Shown here: one piece after another, positions 35,636 through 44,907 of the stretch
Layout of the letters: each line of letters begins with the position of its first letter
Numbering within the stretch: the first letter of the stretch is position 1
Origin: Algibacter miyuki
GTDB taxonomy: Bacteria > Bacteroidota > Bacteroidia > Flavobacteriales > Flavobacteriaceae
Strand: one strand, 5' to 3'
DNA length: 64,000 nt
Assembly (NCBI RefSeq): GCF_042427745.1
Contig: NZ_JBHMFA010000010.1
Made by a program: the position numbers and the translations under genes
Notes under the pieces: generated by a model
Database searches by the model: none
Told to the model about the DNA's origin: nothing
What the model saw: the letters and a program-made list of their open reading frames with translations, nothing else

Positions 35636-36139
35636 ATGGAATATCAAGAAGCCAAAGAAAAATTTATCAGCACATGGGGAAGTTTAGGCACATTATGGGG
35701 CATAAACAAAGCTATGGCACAAATACAATCGTTACTTTTTATTTCAACTAAGCCTTTAACCATGGAAGATATTATGGGCGAACTTAAAATTTCGCGTGGT
35801 AATACCAGCATGAATTTACGCCAACTTATGGATTGGGGCATTGTTACGAAAGAATCTATTCCTGGCGAGCGTAAAGAGTATTTTACTACCGAAAAAGATG
35901 TACAAGAATTAGCAAGACACATTGCTAAAGAACGTAGTCGCCGTGAAATAAAACCAGTTATTAAAGTTTTAAAGGAAGTTTCTTCCATTGAAGATGATGG
36001 GACCGAAAAAACCAAAGAATTGATAAAACAAACCAAAGCTCTACACGATTTGGCTGAAACAGCCGATGCTATGCTAAATAAAATGGTAAACCAAGAACAA
36101 ACCTGGATTACAAAATCTTTACTAAAACTATTGAAATAA
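35636..36139 (+). CDS. GbsR/MarR family transcriptional regulator
   Basis: A 167-residue winged-helix regulator of the GbsR/MarR group. The HTH spans about 40-85: KPLTMEDIMGELKISRGNTS and MNLRQLMDWGIVTKES, with the wing GERKEYFTTEKD. The C-terminal helices include a dimerisation region. The start leaves only four bases after a -7 box, so the message is nearly leaderless. The palindrome in its own promoter and the related one before the next gene suggest that it controls itself and the two membrane-protein genes downstream. The effector is unknown. Confidence 0.9.
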   Translation: MEYQEAKEKFISTWGSLGTLWGINKAMAQIQSLLFISTKPLTMEDIMGELKISRGNTSMNLRQLMDWGIVTKESIPGERKEYFTTEKDVQELARHIAKERSRREIKPVIKVLKEVSSIEDDGTEKTKELIKQTKALHDLAETADAMLNKMVNQEQTWITKSLLKLLK

Positions 36140-36152
36140 AAAAATTTAAATT

Positions 36153-36178
36153 ATAGTTTCAGTATTTTCTGAAAGTTT
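36153..36178 (+). promoter_or_regulatory. Second operator-like palindrome
   Basis: ATAGTTTCAG-N6-CTGAAAGTTT, an 8-of-10 inverted repeat. It shares CTGAAAGTTTA with the site before the regulator and stands directly upstream of the broken gene at 36186. Confidence 0.5.
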
Positions 36179-36185
36179 AAAAATT

Positions 36186-36521
36186 ATGAAACAAATATAT
36201 CTTATCAATAAATGGGCAGTTATAATTACAACCCTACTCTTCTTTACTTTTTAGGGAGGCATACTCGCTATCTGGATTTTAGCACTTATCCAAATAGTAA
36301 TAAGCATAAAAATAGGGACCATCTTCAAGACACTAAATCAGGTTTGTAAAAACCTCTTTATAACTTATATTTTATCAACTATCACACTAATAGTCATTTT
36401 CAAAACCCTGCAACATCAAGCTTTCGATACTTTGGCGCTCATGTTTGTTTGGATTGTAGTCTCCATGCTATTAGCCCTATTTAATCTTTTTATAACCTTC
36501 AAAATAAAAAACTATGTCTAA
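36186..36521 (+). pseudogene. Membrane protein gene broken by an in-frame TAG
   Basis: A 112-codon frame opens at ATG 36186 (MKQIYLINKWAVIITTLLFF) and runs to TAA at 36519-36521. It is interrupted once, by TAG at 36252-36254. After the stop it continues without shift as GGILAIWILALIQIVI and two more hydrophobic helices. A single-base change (for example from TGG) would restore a four-helix membrane protein of 111 residues. Its true stop overlaps the next gene's ATG by eight bases, the usual sign of a functional operon. It is either a recent nonsense mutation or a base-call error. Confidence 0.7.
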
Positions 36522-36942
36522 TCAAATTCCAAATTGGCTTATCATTCTCGGTGGCTGCGGGCAAATATTTACCGCTATGATTTACCCTTATATACGGCAC
36601 CAAGTTTTCGATTGGTATAACGATGTAAAACAACTTAAGCCCTTAAACCAAGAAATTGCAAAAACCTACGGACGATATATCCAGGGTTTAAACTTTTCTT
36701 TCGGGCTTATTGCTATCCTCATTCCTAGCGACTTGAAAAATCAATCTCACCTAGCCATAGCGCTTACCGGATTAATAGCTGCGTATTGGGTAGGAAAAGT
36801 GGCTACGCAAATTGCTTATTATCCCATGTATCAAATTCCGCAACAAACCATTTTTAAAATTGGAAGTTACTTCATGAATACTTTATTTACCCTTTTCGCA
36901 GTAGTGTATACATGGCTCTTTATCTTCAATTTAAATTTTTAA
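36514..36942 (+). CDS. Hypothetical four-helix membrane protein
   Basis: A 142-residue integral membrane protein that I cannot assign to a named family. Helices lie at about 6-24, 52-67, 75-95 and 112-140, with charged loops (RHQVFDWYNDVKQLK). It overlaps the broken gene by eight bases and so was probably cotranslated with it under the GbsR/MarR-like regulator. Its functional role is unknown. Confidence 0.75.
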   Translation: MSNQIPNWLIILGGCGQIFTAMIYPYIRHQVFDWYNDVKQLKPLNQEIAKTYGRYIQGLNFSFGLIAILIPSDLKNQSHLAIALTGLIAAYWVGKVATQIAYYPMYQIPQQTIFKIGSYFMNTLFTLFAVVYTWLFIFNLNF

Positions 36943-37137
36943 TTCAACCTTAAATCTTAAAAACATGAATTCACCAAAACTTTAAAACGTGAAAGCTTAC
37001 AGAACCTAAAAGGATCATTCTACGCCTTACTTTCTGGACTACATTTTACAAGTTTCGGCTACTACATAATTACTTGTAGAAGATAATAAGTCATTTTTTT
37101 ACCTTATTTTTGGCCAACTATTAATTTTCGATTAACA

Positions 37138-37689
37138 ATGCCGAAACATCAAATACATCCCGACAAGTGGATAGATCTTTATGCTGATTATCTTTTCAAT
37201 TACACCATTACGCGCGTAAGTGACAGAGAGATCGCACAAGATTTGGTACAGGACACCTTTTTGGCAGGGCTAAAATCAATGAAAAATTTTAAAGGAGAAG
37301 CAAGCGAGCGCACTTGGTTGATTTCTATTTTAAAACGAAAAATTATTGATCACTACCGCAAAATAAACTCAAATAAGGGCAAGGCAGAAGTTAGAATCCA
37401 ATATAACGATTCAGAATCAGAAGGAGATTGGCTTGAAGAACGCGTGGCCGACCCGTTCGATAAAACAGCCGAAGACAGCATGCAAAACAGCGAGTTAGGC
37501 GATGCCATACATGATTGTTTAAGCAAACTCCCAAAGAAACAAGCGAACGTTTTTAAAATGAAAACGATACTTAATTATGAAACTGAGGTGATTTGTAATG
37601 AACTTAACATCACTGCGTCTAACCTATGGGTAATCATCCACAGAGCACGAACTGCTATGGCCGATTGCTTAAAAGAAAATTGGTTTTAA
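37138..37689 (+). CDS. ECF-type sigma-70 family RNA polymerase sigma factor
   Basis: A 183-residue extracytoplasmic-function sigma factor. Region 2 (about 12-80) has AQDLVQDTFLAGLKSMKNF and GEASERTWLISILKRKIIDH. Region 4 (about 120-180) has LPKKQANVFKMKTILNYETE and ITASNLWVIIHRARTAMADC. It is followed after two bases by a small HxxxCxxC protein that resembles a zinc anti-sigma domain. The sigma and its partner form a two-gene unit. The trigger is unknown; zinc anti-sigma factors often sense thiol oxidation. Confidence 0.92.
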   Translation: MPKHQIHPDKWIDLYADYLFNYTITRVSDREIAQDLVQDTFLAGLKSMKNFKGEASERTWLISILKRKIIDHYRKINSNKGKAEVRIQYNDSESEGDWLEERVADPFDKTAEDSMQNSELGDAIHDCLSKLPKKQANVFKMKTILNYETEVICNELNITASNLWVIIHRARTAMADCLKENWF

Positions 37690-37691
37690 TT

Positions 37692-37955
37692 ATGAGTAGA
37701 AAAATAAAAATATTTATGCCTTGCAATGAAGCAAACAACATATGTAATAAGGCACAATATAAGGAAGCATCTTTGCTAGAGAAGCTAAAATTAAACCTTC
37801 ATTTAATATACTGTAAGGCCTGTAGAGGATATTCTCTAAACAATTCTAAGTTAACTAAACGCATTGAAGATTCTAAGCTAGAATGTTTAGATCCGAAGTG
37901 CAAAGAAGACATGAAAAAAGATTTAGAAAAAGCTTTAAAAGAGCAATTACATTAA
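37692..37955 (+). CDS. Soluble zinc anti-sigma-like protein
   Basis: An 87-residue protein starting MSRKIKIFMPC at ATG 37692; the open frame back to 37626 lies inside the sigma gene and is not expected to be used. Cys18 with His37, Cys41 and Cys44 (HLIYCKAC) gives the C-x18-H-x3-C-x2-C pattern of zinc-binding anti-sigma (ZAS) domains. No membrane helix is present, so it would be a cytosolic anti-sigma of the ChrR/RsrA sort. Close spacing to the sigma gene supports the pairing. Its 3' end overlaps the convergent gene by four bases. Confidence 0.8.
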   Translation: MSRKIKIFMPCNEANNICNKAQYKEASLLEKLKLNLHLIYCKACRGYSLNNSKLTKRIEDSKLECLDPKCKEDMKKDLEKALKEQLH

Positions 37956-38785
37956 ACAAACCACAGCATAAGTAGCAACCAAAAAACAGGTATGGCTTCC
38001 ACCCAAAATGAGGCATAGTATTTTCCTTGATTTTTACTAGAGAACCATACAAAACATCCGGTAACTACAATTAAGATTAAAGAGACTAATACATTAATTT
38101 GATGCGTGTCATCTTTAAAAAATTCTATTAAAAAGAAAAACGTCAACAACACCATCCCCATTATTTTAGTACGTTTTACGCCTATTTTTTGAGGTACGGT
38201 AGATAGCTTCAAACTATCAAAAAGCAAATCTCTTATTTCAAAAGGCAACATTAAAACAAGCACGAACATATAACGTTGCACGGCTGTTAACACAACATCT
38301 GCATTCACTGGATAATCATTTTCTATAATAGGAAGAAACACGGTAACCCCCATCCAAACCAGGCCGATTAAGTAAATTTTAAGTCCGCCAATACTTCGCA
38401 AATTATTCTGTTGATCTAAAAATATCCGTTTCGGTAAAAAAGGAATGGCATACAAGAAAGTTACTATACCAAAACCTGCGATATAAAAAAGCGTTTTTAA
38501 ATGCAACTGAAACCCATAGTAACACATAAAAATAAAACTGAAGAACGAAAAAACCTGTACTGCTTTCAGCCAAGGCGTTAAACTGCGATGGTGAAATTTG
38601 GCTATTCCAAAATACTTTACAAAATTATACCCAGTAATAGACGCGAAAAACACAAAACAAAGCACGCTTTCTTCAAAAGAAAAACCAAACTCCAAAAGAG
38701 AGACCCAAGTTAAGGCACAAACCGAGAAAGCGACGTGAATACTGCTATTCAAGTAAAAATTAAAAAATTGTTTTACAAGCTTCAT
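37952..38785 (-). CDS. UbiA-like polytopic membrane protein
   Basis: About 277 residues with eight or nine membrane helices, similar in layout to UbiA prenyltransferases. The second Asp-rich motif is recognisable (EIRDLLFDSLKLSTVPQKIG). However, the first NDxxDxxxD motif is replaced by TGYNFVKYFGIAKFHH, which lacks the aspartates. Prenyl transfer activity is therefore doubtful. I start at ATG 38785, which places a helix-compatible N-terminus; the frame is open to ATG 38863. It is convergent with the sigma/anti-sigma pair and divergent from gcvP. Confidence 0.7.
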   Translation of the reverse strand: MKLVKQFFNFYLNSSIHVAFSVCALTWVSLLEFGFSFEESVLCFVFFASITGYNFVKYFGIAKFHHRSLTPWLKAVQVFSFFSFIFMCYYGFQLHLKTLFYIAGFGIVTFLYAIPFLPKRIFLDQQNNLRSIGGLKIYLIGLVWMGVTVFLPIIENDYPVNADVVLTAVQRYMFVLVLMLPFEIRDLLFDSLKLSTVPQKIGVKRTKIMGMVLLTFFFLIEFFKDDTHQINVLVSLILIVVTGCFVWFSSKNQGKYYASFWVEAIPVFWLLLMLWFV

Positions 38786-38871
38786 GCCGTAAAAATACAT
38801 AAACTGTTGATAACACTTCCAAATGGTTAAAAACTTTACGCTTTCACCTATATAAAGCATCAATTATTCTT

Positions 38872-38879
38872 TATTTTTG
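38872..38879 (+). promoter_or_regulatory. -7 box of gcvP
   Basis: TATTTTTG, 27 bases before the gcvP ATG, fits TAnnTTTG. No clear -33 element is seen. Confidence 0.45.
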
Positions 38880-38906
38880 CCTTTTAGCTAATAAATTGCA
38901 ATTTAA

Positions 38907-41756
38907 ATGAATACAAATGCTTTCGCCCTGCGTCATATTGGTCCTAGAGAAGACGACCAAAATCTCATGTTAAAAACCATTGGTGTAGATTCTTTAGATC
39001 AACTAATTTACGAAACCGTTCCCGACGATATCCGATTGAAAAAAGGATTACAGTTAGATTTACCAATGACGGAACATGAATATTTATTACATATCCATGA
39101 ATTAGCCGACAAAAATAAAGCTTACACCACCTACATCGGTTTAGGTTATCATCCTACTATTTTACCTGCGGTTATTCAACGAAATATTTTAGAAAACCCG
39201 GGTTGGTATACCGCTTACACGCCTTACCAAGCAGAAATTGCACAGGGTAGACTGGAAGCTTTATTGAATTTTCAAACCATGATTATTGATTTAACCGGTA
39301 TGGAAATTGCAAACGCATCACTTTTAGACGAAAGTACTGCAGCTGCTGAAGCCATGAGCTTATTATTCGCCGTTCGTGAACGCGATCAGAAAAAAGCAGG
39401 GATTAACAAGTTTTTTGTTTCAGAAAATATATTACCTCAAACCCTTTCTTTATTACAAACCAGATCAAACCCAATTGGGATTGAATTAGTGGTTGGTAAA
39501 GAATCTGATTTCGATTTTTCTTCGGAATTTTTTGGTGCTATTTTACAATACCCAGGAAAAGACGGACAAATCACAGATATCAAATCGTTTATTTCATCAG
39601 CTAATGAAAACAGAATAAAAGTAGCCGTTGCTGCCGATATTTTAAGCTTAGTAAAACTTGAAGCGCCAGGAAAATTTGGTGCTGATGTTGTTGTTGGAAC
39701 AACTCAACGTTTCGGAATTCCGTTAGGTTATGGTGGTCCACACGCCGCGTATTTCGCAACAAAAGAAGCTTACAAACGTGATTTACCTGGTCGTATTATT
39801 GGTGTAACTAAAGATGCTAATGGTAACCGCGCTTTGCGTATGGCTTTGCAAACCCGCGAGCAACATATAAAACGAGACAAAGCAACCTCTAACATTTGTA
39901 CTGCACAAGTACTTTTAGCTGTTATGGCAAGTATGTACGCGGTTTACCATGGTCCAAAAGGTTTAAAGTTTATTGCTAATAAAGTACATAACAAAACAGC
40001 AACTTTAGCAGCAGCCATAGAAAAACTAGGTTATAAACAAGTTAACAGCTCATATTTTGATACGCTTCAAATTAAAACGAAAGCGAAAAAAATCAAAAAA
40101 ATTGCTACAGAAAAGAAAGTAAACTTTCATTACCCTGATAAAAACACGGTAACCATTTCTATAAATGAAACAACGTCTATTAAAGACCTCAATTACCTAA
40201 TTTCAGTTTTCGCCAAAGCTGCAAAAAAGAAAACCATAAGTATTTCTTCTATTGAATCGGCTAATTATATTGAAGCGTCTATTCAACGTCAATCTGATTT
40301 TTTAACTGGCGATATTTTCAACACCCATCATTCTGAAACGGAGTTGATGCGTTATATCAAATTATTAGAACGTAAAGATTTATCATTAAACCATTCCATG
40401 ATTTCTTTAGGATCATGTACCATGAAACTTAATGCTGCCGCAGAAATGTTGCCATTAAGTATGTTTAAATGGGCCAACATCCACCCTTTTGTTCCTAAAA
40501 AACAAGCTAAAGGTTATTTAACTGTTATTAAAGAACTTGAAGATCAACTTACTGAAATCACAGGTTTTGCGGCTACATCTTTACAACCAAACTCAGGAGC
40601 TCAAGGCGAATTTGCAGGTTTAATGGTGATCAAAGCATATCATGAATCTCGTAACGATCATCATAGAAACATTTGTTTAATTCCATCTTCGGCACACGGA
40701 ACAAACCCTGCTAGTGCGGTTATGGCCGGTATGAAAGTAGTGGTAACAAAATCTACTGCAGAAGGTAATATAGATGTTGATGATTTACGTGAAAAAGCAG
40801 AACTACACAAAGACAACCTATCTTGTTTAATGGTAACGTATCCATCAACTCACGGTGTTTACGAATCGGCCATTAAAGAAATCACACAACTTATCCACGA
40901 TAACGGCGGACAAGTATATATGGATGGTGCGAATATGAATGCCCAAGTAGGATTAACAAATCCTGGAAACATTGGAGCCGATGTTTGTCACTTAAACTTA
41001 CACAAAACCTTTGCTATACCTCATGGAGGTGGCGGACCAGGTGTAGGACCAATTTGTGTTGCCAAACAACTCGTGCCTTTTTTACCTGGAAATCCATTAG
41101 TAAAAACAGGAGGAAAACATGCGATAACCGCTATTTCCGCAGCGCCATTTGGCTCTGCTTTAGCTTGTTTAATTTCTTACGGCTACATAAAAATGTTAGG
41201 AGCCGAAGGTTTAACAGCATCAACAAAAACTGCTATTCTAAACGCCAATTACATTAAAGAACGTTTACAAGGTAGTTTTGATACGCTGTATTCTGGAGAA
41301 CGTGGTCGTGCAGCTCACGAAATGATTGTAGATTGTCGTCCATTTAAAGCCAATGGCATTGAAGTTTCGGATATCGCGAAACGTTTAATGGACTATGGTT
41401 TTCATGCACCAACCGTATCCTTCCCTGTTGCAGGAACATTAATGATTGAACCTACAGAAAGCGAAAGTAAAGCTGAAATAGATCGTTTTTGCGACGCTAT
41501 GATTTCTATTAAAAAAGAAATAGACCAAGTTTCTAAAGCCGATGAAAGCAATGTTTTAAAGAATGCACCGCACACTTTAGATATGATTACAGCCAATGAA
41601 TGGCAGTTTCCATATTCAAGAGAAACAGCTGCTTTTCCGTTGGATTATGTTAGAGATAATAAATTTTGGCCTAGCGTTCGCCGTGTAGACGACGCTTTCG
41701 GAGATAGAAATTTAGTATGTTCATGTACACCTATTGAAGCTTATATGGAAGCCTAA
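38907..41756 (+). CDS. gcvP: Glycine dehydrogenase (decarboxylating), P-protein
   Basis: A 949-residue single-chain P-protein of the glycine cleavage system. It decarboxylates glycine and passes the aminomethyl group to the lipoyl H-protein. Both ancestral halves (alpha-like and beta-like) are present in one chain. The PLP lysine is Lys700 in NLHKTFAIPHGGGGPG, and SLGSCTMKLNAAAEM marks the start of the second half. Length is normal. The T- and H-protein genes are not nearby. A hairpin terminator follows about 65 bases after the stop. Confidence 0.97.
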   Translation: MNTNAFALRHIGPREDDQNLMLKTIGVDSLDQLIYETVPDDIRLKKGLQLDLPMTEHEYLLHIHELADKNKAYTTYIGLGYHPTILPAVIQRNILENPGWYTAYTPYQAEIAQGRLEALLNFQTMIIDLTGMEIANASLLDESTAAAEAMSLLFAVRERDQKKAGINKFFVSENILPQTLSLLQTRSNPIGIELVVGKESDFDFSSEFFGAILQYPGKDGQITDIKSFISSANENRIKVAVAADILSLVKLEAPGKFGADVVVGTTQRFGIPLGYGGPHAAYFATKEAYKRDLPGRIIGVTKDANGNRALRMALQTREQHIKRDKATSNICTAQVLLAVMASMYAVYHGPKGLKFIANKVHNKTATLAAAIEKLGYKQVNSSYFDTLQIKTKAKKIKKIATEKKVNFHYPDKNTVTISINETTSIKDLNYLISVFAKAAKKKTISISSIESANYIEASIQRQSDFLTGDIFNTHHSETELMRYIKLLERKDLSLNHSMISLGSCTMKLNAAAEMLPLSMFKWANIHPFVPKKQAKGYLTVIKELEDQLTEITGFAATSLQPNSGAQGEFAGLMVIKAYHESRNDHHRNICLIPSSAHGTNPASAVMAGMKVVVTKSTAEGNIDVDDLREKAELHKDNLSCLMVTYPSTHGVYESAIKEITQLIHDNGGQVYMDGANMNAQVGLTNPGNIGADVCHLNLHKTFAIPHGGGGPGVGPICVAKQLVPFLPGNPLVKTGGKHAITAISAAPFGSALACLISYGYIKMLGAEGLTASTKTAILNANYIKERLQGSFDTLYSGERGRAAHEMIVDCRPFKANGIEVSDIAKRLMDYGFHAPTVSFPVAGTLMIEPTESESKAEIDRFCDAMISIKKEIDQVSKADESNVLKNAPHTLDMITANEWQFPYSRETAAFPLDYVRDNKFWPSVRRVDDAFGDRNLVCSCTPIEAYMEA

Positions 41757-41819
41757 ATTTGCTCTGAACATCGTAAAATAAAATAAAAATAATCTACTGT
41801 TTTTTCAGAAGTATTTATA

Positions 41820-41853
41820 TTGCCGATACATTAACCATATCGGCAATTTTTTT
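41820..41853 (+). terminator. Terminator of gcvP
   Basis: Stem TTGCCGATA / TATCGGCAA followed by eight Ts. It ends six bases before the next gene's ATG. Confidence 0.85.
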
Positions 41854-41858
41854 TACCT

Positions 41859-42917
41859 ATGAATATTAAAATAACGGGCACAGGAAGCTATATTCCTGCC
41901 AATGTTGAAAAAAATGAAGATTTCCATAATCATGAATTTTTAAATAGTGACGGAACCATTATAAAGGCTCCAACTGAAGTTATAGTCAAAAAGTTCAAAG
42001 CCATCACAGGCATCGGTGAACGTCGTTATGCCAAAAACCATTTAAACACTTCCGATTTAGCTTCTTTTGCTGCAGAAAAAGCTATTGAAAACGCTAAACT
42101 TAATCGTGAAGATTTAGATTATATTATTGTTGCTCACAATTATGGCGATGTGCGTCACGATAGTGTGCAAAGTGATACCGTACCAAGTATGGCCTCACGT
42201 GTGAAACACTTACTCCGTATCAAAAACCCGAATTGCGTTGCTTACGATCTCCTTTTTGGTTGCCCAGGTTGGGTACAAGGCGTTATTCAAGCCAATGCTT
42301 TTATTAAAGCAGGTATTGCTAAAAAATGTTTAGTTATCGGAGCCGAAACATTATCACGAATTATAGATCCACACGATAGAGATTCTATGATTTACAGCGA
42401 TGGTGCAGGAGCCGTAATTATTGAAGACACGGAAGACGAAGGAGGTATTATAAGTCATAAATCAGCAACATACGCTTTCGATGAAGCTCATTTTATTTAC
42501 TTCGGAGAAACCTACAATCCTAAAATAAAAGAAGACCGTCGATACATTAAAATGTATGGTAGAAAAATTTACGAATTTGCACTTAAAAATGTGCCTTTAG
42601 CAATGAAATCTTGTCTTGAAGACAGCCAAGTAGATATCAAAGATGTAAAAAAGATATTGATACACCAGGCGAACGAAAAAATGGATGAAGCTATTGTGAA
42701 ACGTTTTTACGAACTTCACGATATGGCCATGCCAGAAGGTATTATGCCGATGTCTATAGCAAAACTAGGAAACTCTAGTGTCGCGACTATTCCAACCTTA
42801 TACGATTTCATTTTAAAAGGCGAACTCGAAAATCAAAACATTCAAAAAGGTGATATTATTATGTTTGCAAGTGTTGGTGCGGGTATGAATATTAATGCTA
42901 TTGTTTACAAACATTAA
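41859..42917 (+). CDS. 3-oxoacyl-ACP synthase III family protein
   Basis: A 352-residue thiolase-fold condensing enzyme of the FabH family. The catalytic triad is Cys135 (LLFGCPGWVQG), His269 (ILIHQANEK) and Asn305 (LGNSSVATIP). The opening GTGSYIPANVEKNEDF and the ALKNVPLAM segment near the middle suit the Bacteroidota KAS III-like paralogues rather than the primary FabH. It may prime a special fatty acid or act in a secondary lipid or pigment route; this is inference. It is separated from gcvP by a terminator whose T-run nearly touches its start codon. Confidence 0.92.
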   Translation: MNIKITGTGSYIPANVEKNEDFHNHEFLNSDGTIIKAPTEVIVKKFKAITGIGERRYAKNHLNTSDLASFAAEKAIENAKLNREDLDYIIVAHNYGDVRHDSVQSDTVPSMASRVKHLLRIKNPNCVAYDLLFGCPGWVQGVIQANAFIKAGIAKKCLVIGAETLSRIIDPHDRDSMIYSDGAGAVIIEDTEDEGGIISHKSATYAFDEAHFIYFGETYNPKIKEDRRYIKMYGRKIYEFALKNVPLAMKSCLEDSQVDIKDVKKILIHQANEKMDEAIVKRFYELHDMAMPEGIMPMSIAKLGNSSVATIPTLYDFILKGELENQNIQKGDIIMFASVGAGMNINAIVYKH

Positions 42918-43076
42918 TTTCATTTTTTATTGTAAAATACCATTTACATAACCACAACTTTCACTTAAAGCGGAAATATTAAAAACTACTTATTATTTGC
43001 AGGATAAAAAAATTAAGTTCCTGCTTTAAATTAATTAATCTGTATATATTTACCAACGCTTCATAATTAAAACAGC

Positions 43077-43985
43077 ATGGTAGTACAATACTTTTATAAA
43101 ATAATTTATCAGAAACATATAAACTATGTTTTGCGACACTTAAATTATGTTTTAAAAAGCCTTTTTTTAAATAAAATTAAAATTCCGCCTTCAGGTATTT
43201 TAAACCTTAAAACGGATTCTGGAATCATTAAAATAGCCACGAACCAAACAAGTTACTTAACACAACTCTTATTTTGGGATGGTTATAAAAACTTTGAATA
43301 TTCGGCACTTTTCGAAATGCTTTCTAAAGATGTTGATTCCTTTTTAGACATTGGTTCTAACATTGGATATTACTCCTTAATCGCCTGTAAATCGAACCCT
43401 AAAATTAAAGCCTACGCTTTTGAACCAGCACTAGGCCCGAAACATTATTTAAATAAAAATATTGTTTTAAATAATTTTGAAAACCAGATAAAACCTGTTG
43501 ATTTAGCCTTAAGCGACACTACAGGAAGTATAGATTTTTATGAAGTAGAAAGTTTAAAATATAAAAACTTAAAATACAATTTAGCCGGCGAAGGTAACGC
43601 AGGAACCAAAACCACCTCGCGAAATTTTATAAAAAACACCGTACAGGCCACCACTTTAGATAAATTCGTTGAAACGGAAAAAATAAGCAAAATAGATCTT
43701 ATTAAAATTGATACTGAAGGCACTGAAATTCATATATTAAATTCAGGTATAGACATTATAAAATCTCACGAACCAATCGTTATTTGCGAAACACTTTTCA
43801 ATACTATTGAAGCCGAATTAGACAGTTATTTTAAAGCTTTAGACTACGTTTTTTTCAATCATACATTGAAAGGTTTAGAAAAAGTTTCAACCATAAAAAG
43901 AAGCACAGATAATGGCGTAAGAAACTGTTTTTTCGTTCCGAAGTCTAAACTACATCTCGTTGAAAATTTCATCTATAACCAATAA
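43077..43985 (+). CDS. FkbM family methyltransferase
   Basis: A 302-residue SAM-dependent methyltransferase of the FkbM type. The SAM-binding motif is FLDIGSNIGYYSLIAC, followed by AYAFEPALGPKHYLNKN and the acidic KIDLIKIDTEGTEIHIL, typical of the family. The first 40 residues are basic and rich in Tyr/Leu and may pack against the membrane. A glycosyltransferase gene follows after nine bases, so the pair may act together on a surface glycan or glycolipid. Confidence 0.92.
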   Translation: MVVQYFYKIIYQKHINYVLRHLNYVLKSLFLNKIKIPPSGILNLKTDSGIIKIATNQTSYLTQLLFWDGYKNFEYSALFEMLSKDVDSFLDIGSNIGYYSLIACKSNPKIKAYAFEPALGPKHYLNKNIVLNNFENQIKPVDLALSDTTGSIDFYEVESLKYKNLKYNLAGEGNAGTKTTSRNFIKNTVQATTLDKFVETEKISKIDLIKIDTEGTEIHILNSGIDIIKSHEPIVICETLFNTIEAELDSYFKALDYVFFNHTLKGLEKVSTIKRSTDNGVRNCFFVPKSKLHLVENFIYNQ

Positions 43986-43994
43986 AATTTTAGA

Positions 43995-44846
43995 ATGAAA
44001 TTCCACATTATTATTCCCGCACACAACGAAGAAAGCACCATTGGACTAACTTTAGAATCTTTGGTAAATCAAACCCTTTTACCCAAACGTGTGGTGATTG
44101 TAAATGATAATTCTACGGATAATACAAAAAACATCATCAACGCTTACGCGGAAAAATATGCCTTTATTTCTTTGGTTAATAATCAATCTTCCGAAGCGCA
44201 TTTACCGGGTTCTAAAATTATAAAGGCCTTTTACAAAGGTTTTGAAACTTTAGATGAAGATTATGACATCATCTGTAAATTTGATGCCGATTTAATTTTT
44301 CCTGAGCATTATTTAGAACAAATTTCGATGCATTTTAAAGCCAACCCAAAACTCGGCATGGCCGCTGGTTTTTGCTACATTGAAAAAAACAATAACTGGG
44401 TCTTAGAAAATTTAACCAACAAAGACCATATTCGTGGCGCACTCAAAGCTTATAGAAAATCTTGTTTTAATACCATAGGACAATTAAAACCTTCCATGGG
44501 TTGGGATACCGTTGATGAGTTGCTTGCCAAATATTACGGCTGGACACTTTTAACTGATGAATCGTTGCACGTAAAACATTTAAAACCCACAGGCATTAGC
44601 TACAACAAAGCCTCTAAGTACTTACAAGGCGAAGCCATGTATAAAATGCGCTACGGCTTTTCCATCACCTTTATTTCGGCATTAAAACTAGCATATAAAA
44701 AAGGAAGTTTCGGTTTGTTTAAAGATTATATGTCGGGTTATTTTAAAGCAAAAAAAGAAAACATAACACCTTTAGTTTCTATTGATGAAGGTCAGTTTAT
44801 TCGAGATTTACGTTGGAAAGGTATTTTTAGCAAGTTTAAAAATTAA
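43995..44846 (+). CDS. Family 2 glycosyltransferase
   Basis: A 283-residue GT-A glycosyltransferase. The nucleotide-sugar site begins FHIIIPAHNEESTIGLTLES and continues VVIVNDNSTDNT. The DxD-type motif is CKFDADLIFP, and a later acidic pair appears in MGWDTVDELLA. No membrane helix is visible, so it is a soluble or peripheral transferase that extends a glycan on the cytoplasmic face. It is coupled to the FkbM methyltransferase gene. Acceptor and donor are not predictable. Confidence 0.92.
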   Translation: MKFHIIIPAHNEESTIGLTLESLVNQTLLPKRVVIVNDNSTDNTKNIINAYAEKYAFISLVNNQSSEAHLPGSKIIKAFYKGFETLDEDYDIICKFDADLIFPEHYLEQISMHFKANPKLGMAAGFCYIEKNNNWVLENLTNKDHIRGALKAYRKSCFNTIGQLKPSMGWDTVDELLAKYYGWTLLTDESLHVKHLKPTGISYNKASKYLQGEAMYKMRYGFSITFISALKLAYKKGSFGLFKDYMSGYFKAKKENITPLVSIDEGQFIRDLRWKGIFSKFKN

Positions 44847-44907
44847 GCCATCTAATTCCAGAATCACAACCATACATACGGCATCATTTCGACTCTATAT
44901 TTTAACC

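Noticed and set aside
36961..37090. Short open segment reading KGSFYALLSGLHFTSFGYYI between two genes
   Set aside because: It looks protein-like, but a stop codon precedes it immediately and there is no start codon; at most a remnant of a lost gene's end.
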